A DNA stretch of 53,966 nucleotides, taken from Promethearchaeota archaeon (GTDB lineage: Archaea; Asgardarchaeota; Lokiarchaeia; Sigynarchaeales; SOKP01). Each line of letters starts with the position of its first letter. Within the stretch, counting starts at the first letter, position 1. Shown one piece after another: positions 9,378 through 18,724 of this stretch. The stretch covers positions 1 through 53,966 of the forward strand of contig JAGXNR010000010.1 of the NCBI GenBank assembly GCA_019894875.1, read 5' to 3'. The notes beneath the pieces were generated by a model. That model did no database searches and was not told where the DNA came from. It saw nothing but the letters and a program-made list of their open reading frames with translations. A program made the translations under genes and the position numbers.

Positions 9378-9917
9378 ATGAATGATTCTACATTCCCAAG
9401 AGCAGATATTAATAAACGATTTGAAGATAAGTTAATAGAATTAAAGAGTTTTCTACCACCTTTAGGTAAAAATATAGGAAATAGTTGTGCTGCTGATACT
9501 CTTAACAGTATTATCGAAGTTTTAGATTTAAAGGATCTAAAAAATGTTTATTTTAACAATCTAGCTATTCCATTCAGTGGTTTTGCTCACTATAAAGGGA
9601 AAAATGGATGGAAAGGGCCATGTGGTGCAATATCGGGGGCTATAGCCGCCATTGGGATAATATCGGGAGGAGAAAAAAAAATTAATGATTTAGATGTCCC
9701 TAAAGTATACGGTAAAGCTTTGAAATTTACTAAAAGGTTCGAAGATGAATTTGGATCGGTAATGTGTGCAGAATTGTGTGGTTTTGATGTAAATATTGAT
9801 CTTAAACAATATGTTAAAACTAGAGCTTGGGAAAATAAGTGCTGCAATTTTATTCTTTTTGCTGTTGATCAGGTAGCTAAAATCACTCGAAAAGAACTTA
9901 GACAACTTTGGAGTTAA
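9378..9917 (+). CDS. C_GCAxxG_C_C-type redox-active protein
   Basis: A 179-residue protein that matches, by eye, the C_GCAxxG_C_C family of putative redox-active proteins. Cysteines fall in the family order: NSCAADTLNSI, KGPCGAISGAIAAIG, a CAELCGFDV pair, and ENKCCNFIL near the C-terminus. The second motif is PCGAISG, close to the GCAxxG signature. Family members probably bind a metal or undergo thiol redox changes, but no reaction is established. I prefer ATG 9378 over an in-frame TTG at 9369. The gene sits 48 bases after one P-type ATPase and 155 bases before the other, so a link to ion transport is possible but unproven. Confidence 0.75.
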   Translation: MNDSTFPRADINKRFEDKLIELKSFLPPLGKNIGNSCAADTLNSIIEVLDLKDLKNVYFNNLAIPFSGFAHYKGKNGWKGPCGAISGAIAAIGIISGGEKKINDLDVPKVYGKALKFTKRFEDEFGSVMCAELCGFDVNIDLKQYVKTRAWENKCCNFILFAVDQVAKITRKELRQLWS

Positions 9918-10010
9918 ATTCGATACACTTATTGTATTTTATCATTTAAAAGGAATTAGATTGAACTTAAATTTCCTCAAATATTAAAAGTCATGATTAT
10001 TATTGGTTAT

Positions 10011-10020
10011 TTATTATATA
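10011..10020 (+). promoter_or_regulatory. Probable TATA box for the second P-type ATPase
   Basis: The string ttattatata is followed about 50 bases later by AGGAGA and ATG 10073. Spacing fits an archaeal TATA element with a short leader. No transcription start is known. Confidence 0.4.
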
Positions 10021-10072
10021 ATGAATAGATTTACAAAATCATAAATTTAAAAAAATCTTTAGGAGATTCAAC

Positions 10073-12988
10073 ATGGAATCCACAGAAGAGAATTATTATA
10101 ATCTTGAATTGAATCAAATCTACAAAGAACTTAAAACAAACCCGGATAGTGGTTTGACTGAAAAAGAAGCAAATAAACGATTGGAAGAATTTGGTTTAAA
10201 TGAAATCCCTAAAGTATCAAAAGGGTTCATTAAAATCTATTTAGCGCCATTATTTAACTGGTTAATTGTAATATACCTTATAGGGGCGTTGATCTTATTT
10301 TTATCCTGGGTTTTCGGCGGAGAGGGACAATTAATCATTATTACTTTAACGTTGGGAATAGTATTGTTAAATTGTTTAGTTGCCATTGTTCAGCAGTATA
10401 GAGCCACTAAAAAACTTAAGGCATTACGCGAATTAACAGCGCCTACATCCACTCTTATAAGAAATGGACAAAAGATAGAGGTTCCAACTAAGGAGATAGT
10501 TAAAGGAGATTTGTTGGTTATAAATCAAGGTAATAGAGTACCTGCTGATTCCAGAGTAATTGAATCATTTAACCTTGTAGCAAATGAGGCATCTTTAACA
10601 GGAGAAAGTGAACCTATAGAAAAGAGTGAGACCGGAAAAGCAATTATTGAAAAGGAAATTGCAATTGGTGAGCGTAAAAACATGGTTTTTTATGGAACAT
10701 TTATAACAACGGGTACTGGTAAAGCAATAGTAGTAAAAACAGGGGGTGATACTGAAATAGGGAAAATATCTCATGGTTTAGAAGAAGCTGGCACGAGTGA
10801 GATTCCAATTCGGCAAAAAATGAATAACTTTGGGAAATGGTTAGGCCTTGGTGTTTTTATATTTTGGTTTATAGTATTAATGATAATATGGGGTGCAACA
10901 GGACGACTTGAAGTTGTAAAGAGTCTAAATTCTGCTCTTGATTTAATGCCTATCAATATCCCTCTGTTAGTAACAATTATTTTGATAACTGGTGTTCTAG
11001 CAATGGCTCGTCATGGAGTAATCATAAGAAACCTAGCTTCAGTTGATAGTTTAGGGCGTGTAAGCGTTGTTTGTTCTGATAAAACAGGCACTTTAACTAA
11101 AAATCAAATGTCAGTTCAACATGTTTGGACAAATGGTTCAGTATTTAGAGTTACAGGGAGTGGTTATTCTCCGGATGGTGATATTGTTCTAATGGATGAT
11201 CCTAAAAATAATACTTATATAAAACATATCGATGAATTTCCTCACCTCAAATTACTTCTGACTTCGGGTTTTTTAAATAACAATTCAGCGTTAGTGAAAA
11301 ACGAAATTGAAATATCTGGTAAAACCATTCTTGATTGGAGTGTGATTGGTTCTCCTACAGAAGGAGCATTAATGGTGTTGTTTCAGAAAGGGATGGGAGA
11401 TTACTTACTTGACGAATATGAATCAATTACTGAATATCCTTTTGATAGTTCCTTAAAAAGAATGACTAAACTCTATAAAAAAGACCATATTTATGTATCT
11501 TTTACTAAAGGTGCAAGTGAAATAATAATTCCTCTATGTACCAAAATTATTTATAACGATAAAGAAATTGAGTTTAGTCAAGAAATTAAAGACAAAGTGA
11601 TGGAAATAGTAAATCTATATGCTCAGCAAGGATATAGGATACTTAGTTTATGTTATAAAGAAATGGATGATATTCCTCCTGAAGGAGATGAAGGAAGGAA
11701 AGTAAGTGAATCAGATTTAACTTATATTGGATTTGTAACAATATTAGATCCTCCTAGAGAGGGAGTAAAGGCGTCTGTAGAGCAATGTCATGAAGCAGGA
11801 GTAGATGTAGTAATGATTACTGGTGATTCTCCCACTACTGCTAAAGCTATTGCCACTCAAATCTCAATTATTACTAAAGAAAGTGAATTTGCTTTAGAAG
11901 GTAAAAAAGTTAAAGATATTAAATCGTACGAGGAATTTTCGAAAGTTAAAGTGTTTGCTCGAGTTTCACCAGAACATAAGGAAGATATTGTAAAAAAATA
12001 TCAAGAAAATAAAAAAGTTGTTGCTATGACTGGAGATGGTGTAAATGATGCTTTAGCTTTAAACTTGGCTGATGCAGGAATAGCAATGGGAATTGCAGGA
12101 ACTGATGTAGCCAAAGAAGCCTCAGACATGGTAATTTCTGATGACTCTTTTAACTCGATAGTGACAGGAATTCATGAAGGGAGGGGCATCTTCGCAAGAA
12201 TACGTGCTGTAGTAATATTTTATATTTGTATTAATGTTTTTGAAGGTATTATACAATTCTTATTAGCCATAATTTTAAATAAACCATATTTCTTAGATGA
12301 TCCGTTTTATTATCAATGGATTTTTCTCTCAATAACTTTACACATATTTCCCGGTTTAATTCTTACGTTTGATATAACTTCTAAAGATGTAATGAAAGAA
12401 AAACCACGTGACTCAGAAGAAATTCTTTCGAAAAATACAATGGCTCTTTTATTCATATTTGGCATATTACTCGCGATTAGTATGGTCATTGTATATTTTT
12501 TAACGATAAGTGGGATATATCCCCTTTTTCCCCAAAATATAGATATTAGTGGATTTAACGACGCTTATCTCTATACCCCAATAACAGATCCAATTTGGGG
12601 CGATGTACTTCGTAATTTTTATCCATTGGCGTCGGACATCGAACTATTACAATATGGAAAAGCTCTTACAATGCTAATGGTAACTCTATTTTTCTGCGAA
12701 TCATTTTTAGTATTCCAGATTAGACGACCGAATAAATCTTTAATAAAGAGTTTAATCGAAGATAGTAACAGAAGGATGTACTACATTATTGGCTTTCTGT
12801 TTGCATTATTTTTGATGCTTATGTATATTCCTGGGGTGCAAGTGACTCTCGCAGAATGGGGGATTAATTTCATGTTCATGTATTTAACTGGTCTAGATTG
12901 GTTAATCTGTTTCTTAATTTCACTGATTTGTATCATTTCCTTTGAGATTGTAAAATATGTGGCTCGTAATTATGGGATAACATTTTAA
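10073..12988 (+). CDS. P-type cation-transporting ATPase (second copy)
   Basis: A 971-residue paralogue of the ATPase at 6459, with the same domain order. Key motifs are LTGESEP, CSDKTGTLTKNQM (Asp336), FTKGASE, LDPPREG, MITGDSPTTAKA and TGDGVNDALAL. M4 reads PINIP (293-297), M5 keeps Asn and Glu (CINVFEG), and M6 has His757 at the position of SERCA Asp800, the same substitutions as the first copy. The start is supported by an AGGAGA Shine-Dalgarno seven bases before ATG. A loop between M7 and M8 rich in aromatic and acidic residues is longer than in the first copy. The ion is unknown; the loss of acidic ligands argues against a standard Ca2+ pump. Confidence 0.93.
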   Translation: MESTEENYYNLELNQIYKELKTNPDSGLTEKEANKRLEEFGLNEIPKVSKGFIKIYLAPLFNWLIVIYLIGALILFLSWVFGGEGQLIIITLTLGIVLLNCLVAIVQQYRATKKLKALRELTAPTSTLIRNGQKIEVPTKEIVKGDLLVINQGNRVPADSRVIESFNLVANEASLTGESEPIEKSETGKAIIEKEIAIGERKNMVFYGTFITTGTGKAIVVKTGGDTEIGKISHGLEEAGTSEIPIRQKMNNFGKWLGLGVFIFWFIVLMIIWGATGRLEVVKSLNSALDLMPINIPLLVTIILITGVLAMARHGVIIRNLASVDSLGRVSVVCSDKTGTLTKNQMSVQHVWTNGSVFRVTGSGYSPDGDIVLMDDPKNNTYIKHIDEFPHLKLLLTSGFLNNNSALVKNEIEISGKTILDWSVIGSPTEGALMVLFQKGMGDYLLDEYESITEYPFDSSLKRMTKLYKKDHIYVSFTKGASEIIIPLCTKIIYNDKEIEFSQEIKDKVMEIVNLYAQQGYRILSLCYKEMDDIPPEGDEGRKVSESDLTYIGFVTILDPPREGVKASVEQCHEAGVDVVMITGDSPTTAKAIATQISIITKESEFALEGKKVKDIKSYEEFSKVKVFARVSPEHKEDIVKKYQENKKVVAMTGDGVNDALALNLADAGIAMGIAGTDVAKEASDMVISDDSFNSIVTGIHEGRGIFARIRAVVIFYICINVFEGIIQFLLAIILNKPYFLDDPFYYQWIFLSITLHIFPGLILTFDITSKDVMKEKPRDSEEILSKNTMALLFIFGILLAISMVIVYFLTISGIYPLFPQNIDISGFNDAYLYTPITDPIWGDVLRNFYPLASDIELLQYGKALTMLMVTLFFCESFLVFQIRRPNKSLIKSLIEDSNRRMYYIIGFLFALFLMLMYIPGVQVTLAEWGINFMFMYLTGLDWLICFLISLICIISFEIVKYVARNYGITF

Positions 12989-13066
12989 GAGCTTATTTCT
13001 AATCTTCTTTTTTTATTTTGAATTTTTTACATTAATTTTTTATTTAAACACGGATTTTTTTCATTT

Positions 13067-13606
13067 ATGTTAAAAGGAGAGAGAATAACGCTTGGATCTG
13101 TTAAAAGAGAATATATAGATGCGTATCTTAAGTGGTTTAATGACCCAGAGATAATTCAATATTTATCTATGTTTCGGCCAATGACTCGCATGATGGAGGA
13201 AGATTGGATTGAAAACTTAAAGAATCGAGATGACACTATTGCTTTTGCTATTCTAATTACCGATGAAAATGTAGGAGAAAAACTTATTGGAAATTGTGGG
13301 CTCCATAGAATAGATTGGAAGAATCGAGTGGCGGAAGTAGGAATCACTATAGGAGAAAAAGAATATCAAGGTAAAGGATATGGAACAGAAGCTATGGAAA
13401 TTTTAATAGATTATGCATTCAAAAGCGTGAATTTGAACCGAGTACAGTTACGAGTATATGAGTTCAATAGTAGAGCAATAAGTTCTTATAATAAGATCGG
13501 TTTTGTTGAAGAAGGACGAATGAGACAAGGAATTTTTATCAAAGGAAAATATCATGATATTATTTTTATGAGTATTCTAAAAGAAGAGTGGTCAAAAGAG
13601 AAGTAA
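13067..13606 (+). CDS. GNAT acetyltransferase, RimJ/RimL-like (first of a pair)
   Basis: A 179-residue acetyl-CoA-dependent N-acetyltransferase of the Acetyltransf_3 (RimJ/RimL/SpeG) type. The acetyl-CoA pyrophosphate-binding loop is GKGYGTEAM, preceded by the strand AEVGITIGE. The late motif NLNRVQLRVYEFNSRAISSY, then KIGFVEEGR, is typical of the family. The substrate may be a protein N-terminus, an amine or an antibiotic-like compound; sequence does not decide. The next gene is a close paralogue whose real start lies 38 bases after this stop, so the two arose by tandem duplication and are probably co-transcribed. Confidence 0.88.
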   Translation: MLKGERITLGSVKREYIDAYLKWFNDPEIIQYLSMFRPMTRMMEEDWIENLKNRDDTIAFAILITDENVGEKLIGNCGLHRIDWKNRVAEVGITIGEKEYQGKGYGTEAMEILIDYAFKSVNLNRVQLRVYEFNSRAISSYNKIGFVEEGRMRQGIFIKGKYHDIIFMSILKEEWSKEK

Positions 13607-13644
13607 GAAGTAAGGAAGATATCCTAAATTTTAAAGGTAAAATC

Positions 13645-14181
13645 ATGTTGCAAGGAGTTAAAGTAAGACTGGTTCCCCCAAAAAAAGAATATATTGATCG
13701 TTTTCAAAAGTGGATGACTGACCCTGAGATCACCCAATATCTTAGGGTATTCAGACCAATTACTAGGGAAATGGAAGAAGATTGGTATAATTCAATGATT
13801 AAGAGAGAAAATAACATTCTTTTCTCTATTGTAATACCTGATGATGAGAATAATGATATACTCATAGGAAATTGCGATATTGATGTTGATTGGAAAAACC
13901 GAGTTGGAAACGTAGGAATTGTAATAGGAGAAAAGGAATGCCATGGTAAAGGATATGGAACTGAAGCTATGAAGTTACTAGTAGATTACGGTTTTACAAC
14001 ATTGAATCTTAACAGAATCGAACTTGAAACACATGGATTCAATTTACGAGCATTAAAAACATATACAAAGCTTGGTTTTAAAAAGGAAGTAACTCGACGA
14101 CACGCTGTTTATATAAATGGTGTATATCATGATTCTATCATGCTAAGCATTTTAAGGGATGAATGGCAGAGGAAAAAGTAA
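13645..14181 (+). CDS. GNAT acetyltransferase, RimJ/RimL-like (second of a pair)
   Basis: A 178-residue paralogue of the preceding acetyltransferase. An in-frame GTG further upstream (13588) would overlap the previous gene, but ATG 13645 is preferred because MLQGVKVRL then aligns with MLKGERITL of the neighbour without an extension. The acetyl-CoA loop GKGYGTEAM is identical in both. Differences concentrate in the substrate-facing parts: the first copy has NCGLHRIDW where this one has NCDIDVDW. This suggests shared chemistry with different acceptors. Both are soluble proteins. Confidence 0.87.
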   Translation: MLQGVKVRLVPPKKEYIDRFQKWMTDPEITQYLRVFRPITREMEEDWYNSMIKRENNILFSIVIPDDENNDILIGNCDIDVDWKNRVGNVGIVIGEKECHGKGYGTEAMKLLVDYGFTTLNLNRIELETHGFNLRALKTYTKLGFKKEVTRRHAVYINGVYHDSIMLSILRDEWQRKK

Positions 14182-14305
14182 AGAACTCTTTTCTTATTCT
14201 ATATTTCCATATTAATTATTATCCTTATTTGATGATAAAATAAAACTTAAATTACACTCTAACTACTTTAGAATATCTTAATTTATTAAATACAAAAGTA
14301 TTATC

Positions 14306-15421
14306 ATGACAGATATAAAATTTGGGAATAATCTGTATTATTCTCAATCTTGGGATCTTCTTAAGAAGAAGGTAATAACGGCAGGTCAAGAAGAATGGGA
14401 TTCGATCTGGCTTCCAGATCACTTAAGCGGAATTCCTGGAAGCGCAATAGACAATTTCTTTTGCTTATGGCCTGTATTTGGTGCATTTTCTGAATTGGCA
14501 AAGGGAAAAACTTTAGGTTCAGCAGTAACTGATCCTTATAGGTTGCATCCTGCTTCTTTAGCTCAAATGTCTATGACACTTAATCATATGACTGGTGGAA
14601 AATTTATTTTAGGGATAGGTGCGGGAGAGGGGATGAATTTAAAGGCTTATAACATTCCATATAATCATGCAGTAACTAAAATGTCCGAATCGATAAAGAT
14701 GATGAAGAGATTTTGGAAAGAAGGAGGGAATGTAACTTTTAAAGGGAAATATTTCCAAACAAAAAATGCGTTTATAATGCCAAAACCAATATCTGAAATT
14801 CCGGTTTGGGTTGCGGGAAATGGACCTAAAACTCTCGAGCTTACTGCAGAACTTGCTGATGGGTGGATGCCTTTTGGTTCTTTCCCTAATTTATACAAGG
14901 AATATCGGGATACTATAATTGATATTATGAAAAAAAATGGAAGAGATATAAATAACTTCACTTTTGGTCATTTTGCTCGAATTTTTATAAATGATGATCA
15001 AGAAAAATTAAATTCTTTTTTTAGGGGTATGAAAGCAGGATTAAGTATGCAACCTAAGACTTTGAAGAAGCTAGGATACTGGAAAGAAGAATATGAACAA
15101 ATTTTTCAAGATGCTACTGGCTTTAGTAGTGAGGAAATGAGCATTTTAGTATATGATAGAGAAGATACTGCAAAATTTGATTATGCTAAATTAGCCCCAT
15201 TAGCAGAAGATATTCCTGATGAATTGATCCGAGGAAGTGGGATGATTGGCACTAAAGAAGAAATAATTAAAAAGATTCAAAAATTCGTTGACGCAGGAGC
15301 TCAACATTTCATTCTTGAACTTCAGCATGGGGTATCAAGTAGACATGCCCCTTTCACATATTTTGATGCAACTAGAATTATAAGTGAAGACATTATCCCT
15401 ATCTTTAAGGAATCTAACTAA
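14306..15421 (+). CDS. Luciferase-like (F420/flavin) oxidoreductase
   Basis: A 371-residue member of the luciferase-like monooxygenase superfamily, a TIM barrel that uses F420 or FMN. Supporting segments are the early WDSIWLPDHL, the strand FILGIGAGEGMNLKAY, IPVWVAGNGPKTLELTAELADGWMPF, and the late GSGMIGTKEEIIKKIQKFVDAGAQHFILEL. These are characteristic of F420-dependent members such as methylene-tetrahydromethanopterin reductase and F420-dependent dehydrogenases. The substrate cannot be told. A role in a methanopterin-linked C1 pathway would fit the MtrH-like gene at 42726, but the two are not clustered. The gene is flanked by gaps of about 110 bases on both sides. Confidence 0.85.
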   Translation: MTDIKFGNNLYYSQSWDLLKKKVITAGQEEWDSIWLPDHLSGIPGSAIDNFFCLWPVFGAFSELAKGKTLGSAVTDPYRLHPASLAQMSMTLNHMTGGKFILGIGAGEGMNLKAYNIPYNHAVTKMSESIKMMKRFWKEGGNVTFKGKYFQTKNAFIMPKPISEIPVWVAGNGPKTLELTAELADGWMPFGSFPNLYKEYRDTIIDIMKKNGRDINNFTFGHFARIFINDDQEKLNSFFRGMKAGLSMQPKTLKKLGYWKEEYEQIFQDATGFSSEEMSILVYDREDTAKFDYAKLAPLAEDIPDELIRGSGMIGTKEEIIKKIQKFVDAGAQHFILELQHGVSSRHAPFTYFDATRIISEDIIPIFKESN

Positions 15422-15530
15422 AAATATCTTATTCTCTATTTTTTCTTAATTAAACTTCATAACAATTAATTTTTAAGATATTTAATATTCAATTCTAATA
15501 TTATATATTCAAATTATTAGGTGTAATTAC

Positions 15531-16862
15531 ATGAGTAAATCAAAAGTTGCCATTGTTAAATATGAAGAACCTTTAGAATCTGTTCGAAAATTAGTTGAAT
15601 TAACTAATCTTTTTGATGAAATTCCCAAGGGCGCAAAAGTGTTTATCAAACCTAACATTGTATATTGGAACACCGCTACTAATTTTCCAAAATGGGGTGT
15701 TATAACCAGTTCTCGTGTTATTGAAGATGTTATTGTTTTACTGAAAGAGCGAGGAATCGATGATATCTCTATAGGAGAAGGTATAGTAACTGAAGATGTA
15801 AAAGATACTGAAACTGCAGCAGATGCATTTGAAAAACTGGGTTATAATCTTCTTAAAGAAAGATATGGTGTAAAACCAATTAATACATTTGAACATAAAT
15901 TTGAGAAGATAGATTTAGGTACCGGTTTTAATGTCAATTTTAATTCTGATGCTTTAGCCGCTGATGTTGTAATTGATATACCTGTATTAAAGACTCATTC
16001 ACAAGCCGTTGTTACGCTAGGGTTTAAAAATTTAAAGGGATTAATTAATTACGCTTCACGCAAAAAATTTCACAGTGATGATCCGGTAAAAGATTTACAT
16101 CACAATATCGCTCAACTGCCTAACAAACTTAAAAAGGTATTGACTATCATTGATGGAATTTATACTCTCGAACGAGGACCTGCCATTGATGGAAAAGCTC
16201 ATAGAAAAAACATTCTCATTGCTTCCTCTGATATCTTGTCAGCAGATATGGTTGGGGCTAAACTACTTGGTATTGAACCTACGGATGTACCTCATTTAGT
16301 ACAAGCAGCAAAAGACAGAAATAGGCCGATGGATTTATCAGACGTGGAAATAATTGGTGAAAGAATTGATGATCTAGCATCTCATCATGAATGGGATTTT
16401 ATTTATAATGATGCAGGAGATCTTCCTCTTCCCTTAGAGAGAATTGGTGTCAAAGGGTTAAAGTATCATAAATATGACAGTACTTTGTGCACATATTGCT
16501 CAGGGATTAATGGAATATTATTATTGGTTATCAAAAATGCATGGCAAGCGAGAAAAGGTAAACCATTTGATGATGTCGAATTTCTAAATGGCAAACTTCA
16601 AGAACCAACTCCTGGTATGAACAAAACGGTACTTTTTGGTAAATGCCAATATAATAAACACAAAGATCACCCTGATATAAAGGAAATGATACCAATTAGA
16701 GGATGTCCACCTTCCATTGAAGATGTTAGAAGCGCTTTTAGCCTAATAGGTATTGAGCTTCCATCTGGCTTGATTAAGAATATTAATAAGATGGCCGGAG
16801 TCTTTATGGGGAAATATAAAGGAAAACCTGAATTTGATGAATCTTTCTTTCAAATAAAATAA
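15531..16862 (+). CDS. DUF362 protein with four-cysteine array
   Basis: A 443-residue DUF362-family protein. The N-terminal half has the family strands KVFIKPNIVYWN, GEGIVTED and VLKTHSQAVVTLGFKNLKG. The C-terminal third carries C320, C323 (CTYC), C372 (GKCQYN) and C392 (RGCPP), a CxxC...C...C spacing that could hold an iron-sulfur cluster; that is inference. DUF362 has no settled biochemical role. A GGTG Shine-Dalgarno-like motif precedes ATG 15531. The paralogue at 18725-20836 has the same cysteines at the same residue numbers, and an acyl-CoA ligase gene lies between the two. Confidence 0.85.
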   Translation: MSKSKVAIVKYEEPLESVRKLVELTNLFDEIPKGAKVFIKPNIVYWNTATNFPKWGVITSSRVIEDVIVLLKERGIDDISIGEGIVTEDVKDTETAADAFEKLGYNLLKERYGVKPINTFEHKFEKIDLGTGFNVNFNSDALAADVVIDIPVLKTHSQAVVTLGFKNLKGLINYASRKKFHSDDPVKDLHHNIAQLPNKLKKVLTIIDGIYTLERGPAIDGKAHRKNILIASSDILSADMVGAKLLGIEPTDVPHLVQAAKDRNRPMDLSDVEIIGERIDDLASHHEWDFIYNDAGDLPLPLERIGVKGLKYHKYDSTLCTYCSGINGILLLVIKNAWQARKGKPFDDVEFLNGKLQEPTPGMNKTVLFGKCQYNKHKDHPDIKEMIPIRGCPPSIEDVRSAFSLIGIELPSGLIKNINKMAGVFMGKYKGKPEFDESFFQIK

Positions 16863-16933
16863 TTTTTTACTTTATCATTCTTTTTTCTTTAGTTCTAAGA
16901 GTTGCTAAATCAGTTAGAGACATATTTAAAAAT

Positions 16934-16943
16934 CTTTATAAAC
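16934..16943 (+). promoter_or_regulatory. Probable TATA box for the acyl-CoA ligase
   Basis: The string ctttataaac lies about 40 bases before GTG 16978, in an otherwise AT-rich spacer. The position fits an archaeal promoter with a short leader. Confidence 0.45.
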
Positions 16944-16977
16944 TTAGGTATTTTATTTTTAAATCAATATTTTTAAG

Positions 16978-18672
16978 GTGAAAATAGTGAAAGATTTTTC
17001 AGATTGGAAAATAAATCTAGATTTTGAGAATGAATCGTCAAATGTGAATCCAAATAGACCATGGTTAAGATTTTGCGAACCTGATGTGCCAAAATCAATA
17101 AAATTTGAGCCTATTCCCATCCATGAATTTATTAAATGGATAGCAAGAAAATATCCAAATAACGTATGCGTCTATCATAAACCCACTAACAAAAAGTACA
17201 CATATCGTGAATTAATTTATTATTCAGATAAAGTTGGGAATGCGTTATCAAGGTTAGGAGTTAAAAAGGGAGATTCTGTTGCTTTAATGTCAGAAAACTG
17301 TGCTGAATTTATATTCGCTTGCATTGGGATAATGGAAACTGGAGCGATAGCTATCCCTGTAAACCCATTGCTAAAGGAATCGGATGTTTCTCATATAGTT
17401 AAAGAAGCAGGAAATGTGAAAGCATTCTTTGTCCATAAAAATAACTTCAGAACAATTAAAAGGGTTCGAAAACAAGTTGAGTTTGATAATATTATTCTTC
17501 TCGGTACTGAAGAAGAGAAACCTGATACAATTACATTTAGTGAGTTAATAAGTGATGTGGGCCCAATCCCTCCTGATGTAGACATAGATCCTGTAAATGA
17601 TATTGTAGCACTAATGTTTACAGGTGGTACTACAGGTCTCCCTAAGGGGGTAATTTGGACACATGATGGATTGCTTCATAGCGGTATAAACTTGATTTAT
17701 TCATCAGGAGATACATATGAAGAAAATGTTGGAATCGGTGTGAATTTATCAATATTACCCCTATGTCATGCAATGGGGTTCGGGATATTAATCATTGCTT
17801 TATATTTGGCTAGTATGTTAGTAATGTTTCCTTTCAATCCATCGGAAGTGTTGAAGGCAATCGAATTTTATAAAGTTAGGTTATTTGTCGGGGTTCCAGT
17901 AATGTACCAAATGATAATCAATTCTCCTGAATTTACAGAGACGGACTTCTCTAGCCTTGAATCAGCAGGATCGGGATCTGCAGCTTTAGCACCAGAATTT
18001 AATAAAAAATGGGAAGAAGTTGTTGGATTTAAAGTAGGTCAGGGTTATGGTCTGACAGAATCCTCTGCGTTTGCGACTTCCGCCGCCGCTTGGATGCCTG
18101 AGATTAAACCCAATAGTATTGGTGTACCTAATATTGAGACCGATGTTATAATAGTAGATCCTGAAACTTTAGAAGAACTTAAACTGGGAGAAATAGGGGA
18201 ACTTCTTGTTAAGGGTCCTCAAGTAATGAAAGGTTATTGGAAAAATCCAGAAGCTACACAGAAAGACATTGTAAATGGGTGGCTAAGAACAGGCGATTTA
18301 GCAAGAATGGACGAAGATGGGTATATTTTCATAGAAGGTCGCACTAAAGACATGGTTAAATACAAGGGTTATAAGGTAATGGCTAGAGAAGTTGAAGAAA
18401 AACTTGTTGAACATCCTGCGATTTTAGAAGCAGGAGTTGTTGGTGTTCCAGATCCAAATATCGGTGAAACTATAAAAGCATATGTCGTGATTCAATCCAA
18501 ATATAAAGATAAACTTACTGAGAAAGATATCATTGAATGGGCAAAAGAAAGAATGGCGGGGTATAAATACCCGAGACAGGTAGAAATCATAAATGTGTTG
18601 CCTAGGACGGCAGTGGGTAAAATTTTTAGAAGAAAACTTAGGGAAAAAACCGTAGAAGAGCAAGATAAATAG
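16978..18672 (+). CDS. AMP-dependent acyl-CoA ligase
   Basis: A 564-residue ANL-superfamily enzyme that activates a carboxylate with ATP and transfers it to CoA. The P-loop-like A3 motif reads MFTGGTTGLPKGV, the A5 region GQGYGLTESSA, A7 TGDLARMDEDGYIFIEGRTKDMVKYKGYKV and the C-terminal catalytic lysine lies in RTAVGKIFRRKLR. It most resembles medium- and long-chain fatty-acid ligases. No signal peptide or membrane span is seen. Start is GTG 16978 or GTG 16987. Its two neighbours are DUF362 paralogues, one on each strand. Substrate is not assignable from sequence. Confidence 0.92.
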   Translation: MKIVKDFSDWKINLDFENESSNVNPNRPWLRFCEPDVPKSIKFEPIPIHEFIKWIARKYPNNVCVYHKPTNKKYTYRELIYYSDKVGNALSRLGVKKGDSVALMSENCAEFIFACIGIMETGAIAIPVNPLLKESDVSHIVKEAGNVKAFFVHKNNFRTIKRVRKQVEFDNIILLGTEEEKPDTITFSELISDVGPIPPDVDIDPVNDIVALMFTGGTTGLPKGVIWTHDGLLHSGINLIYSSGDTYEENVGIGVNLSILPLCHAMGFGILIIALYLASMLVMFPFNPSEVLKAIEFYKVRLFVGVPVMYQMIINSPEFTETDFSSLESAGSGSAALAPEFNKKWEEVVGFKVGQGYGLTESSAFATSAAAWMPEIKPNSIGVPNIETDVIIVDPETLEELKLGEIGELLVKGPQVMKGYWKNPEATQKDIVNGWLRTGDLARMDEDGYIFIEGRTKDMVKYKGYKVMAREVEEKLVEHPAILEAGVVGVPDPNIGETIKAYVVIQSKYKDKLTEKDIIEWAKERMAGYKYPRQVEIINVLPRTAVGKIFRRKLREKTVEEQDK

Positions 18673-18724
18673 AAATCCTTAATTCTACTTAGAGCTAAAT
18701 AATTTGGTTTAAAATTATTTATTT

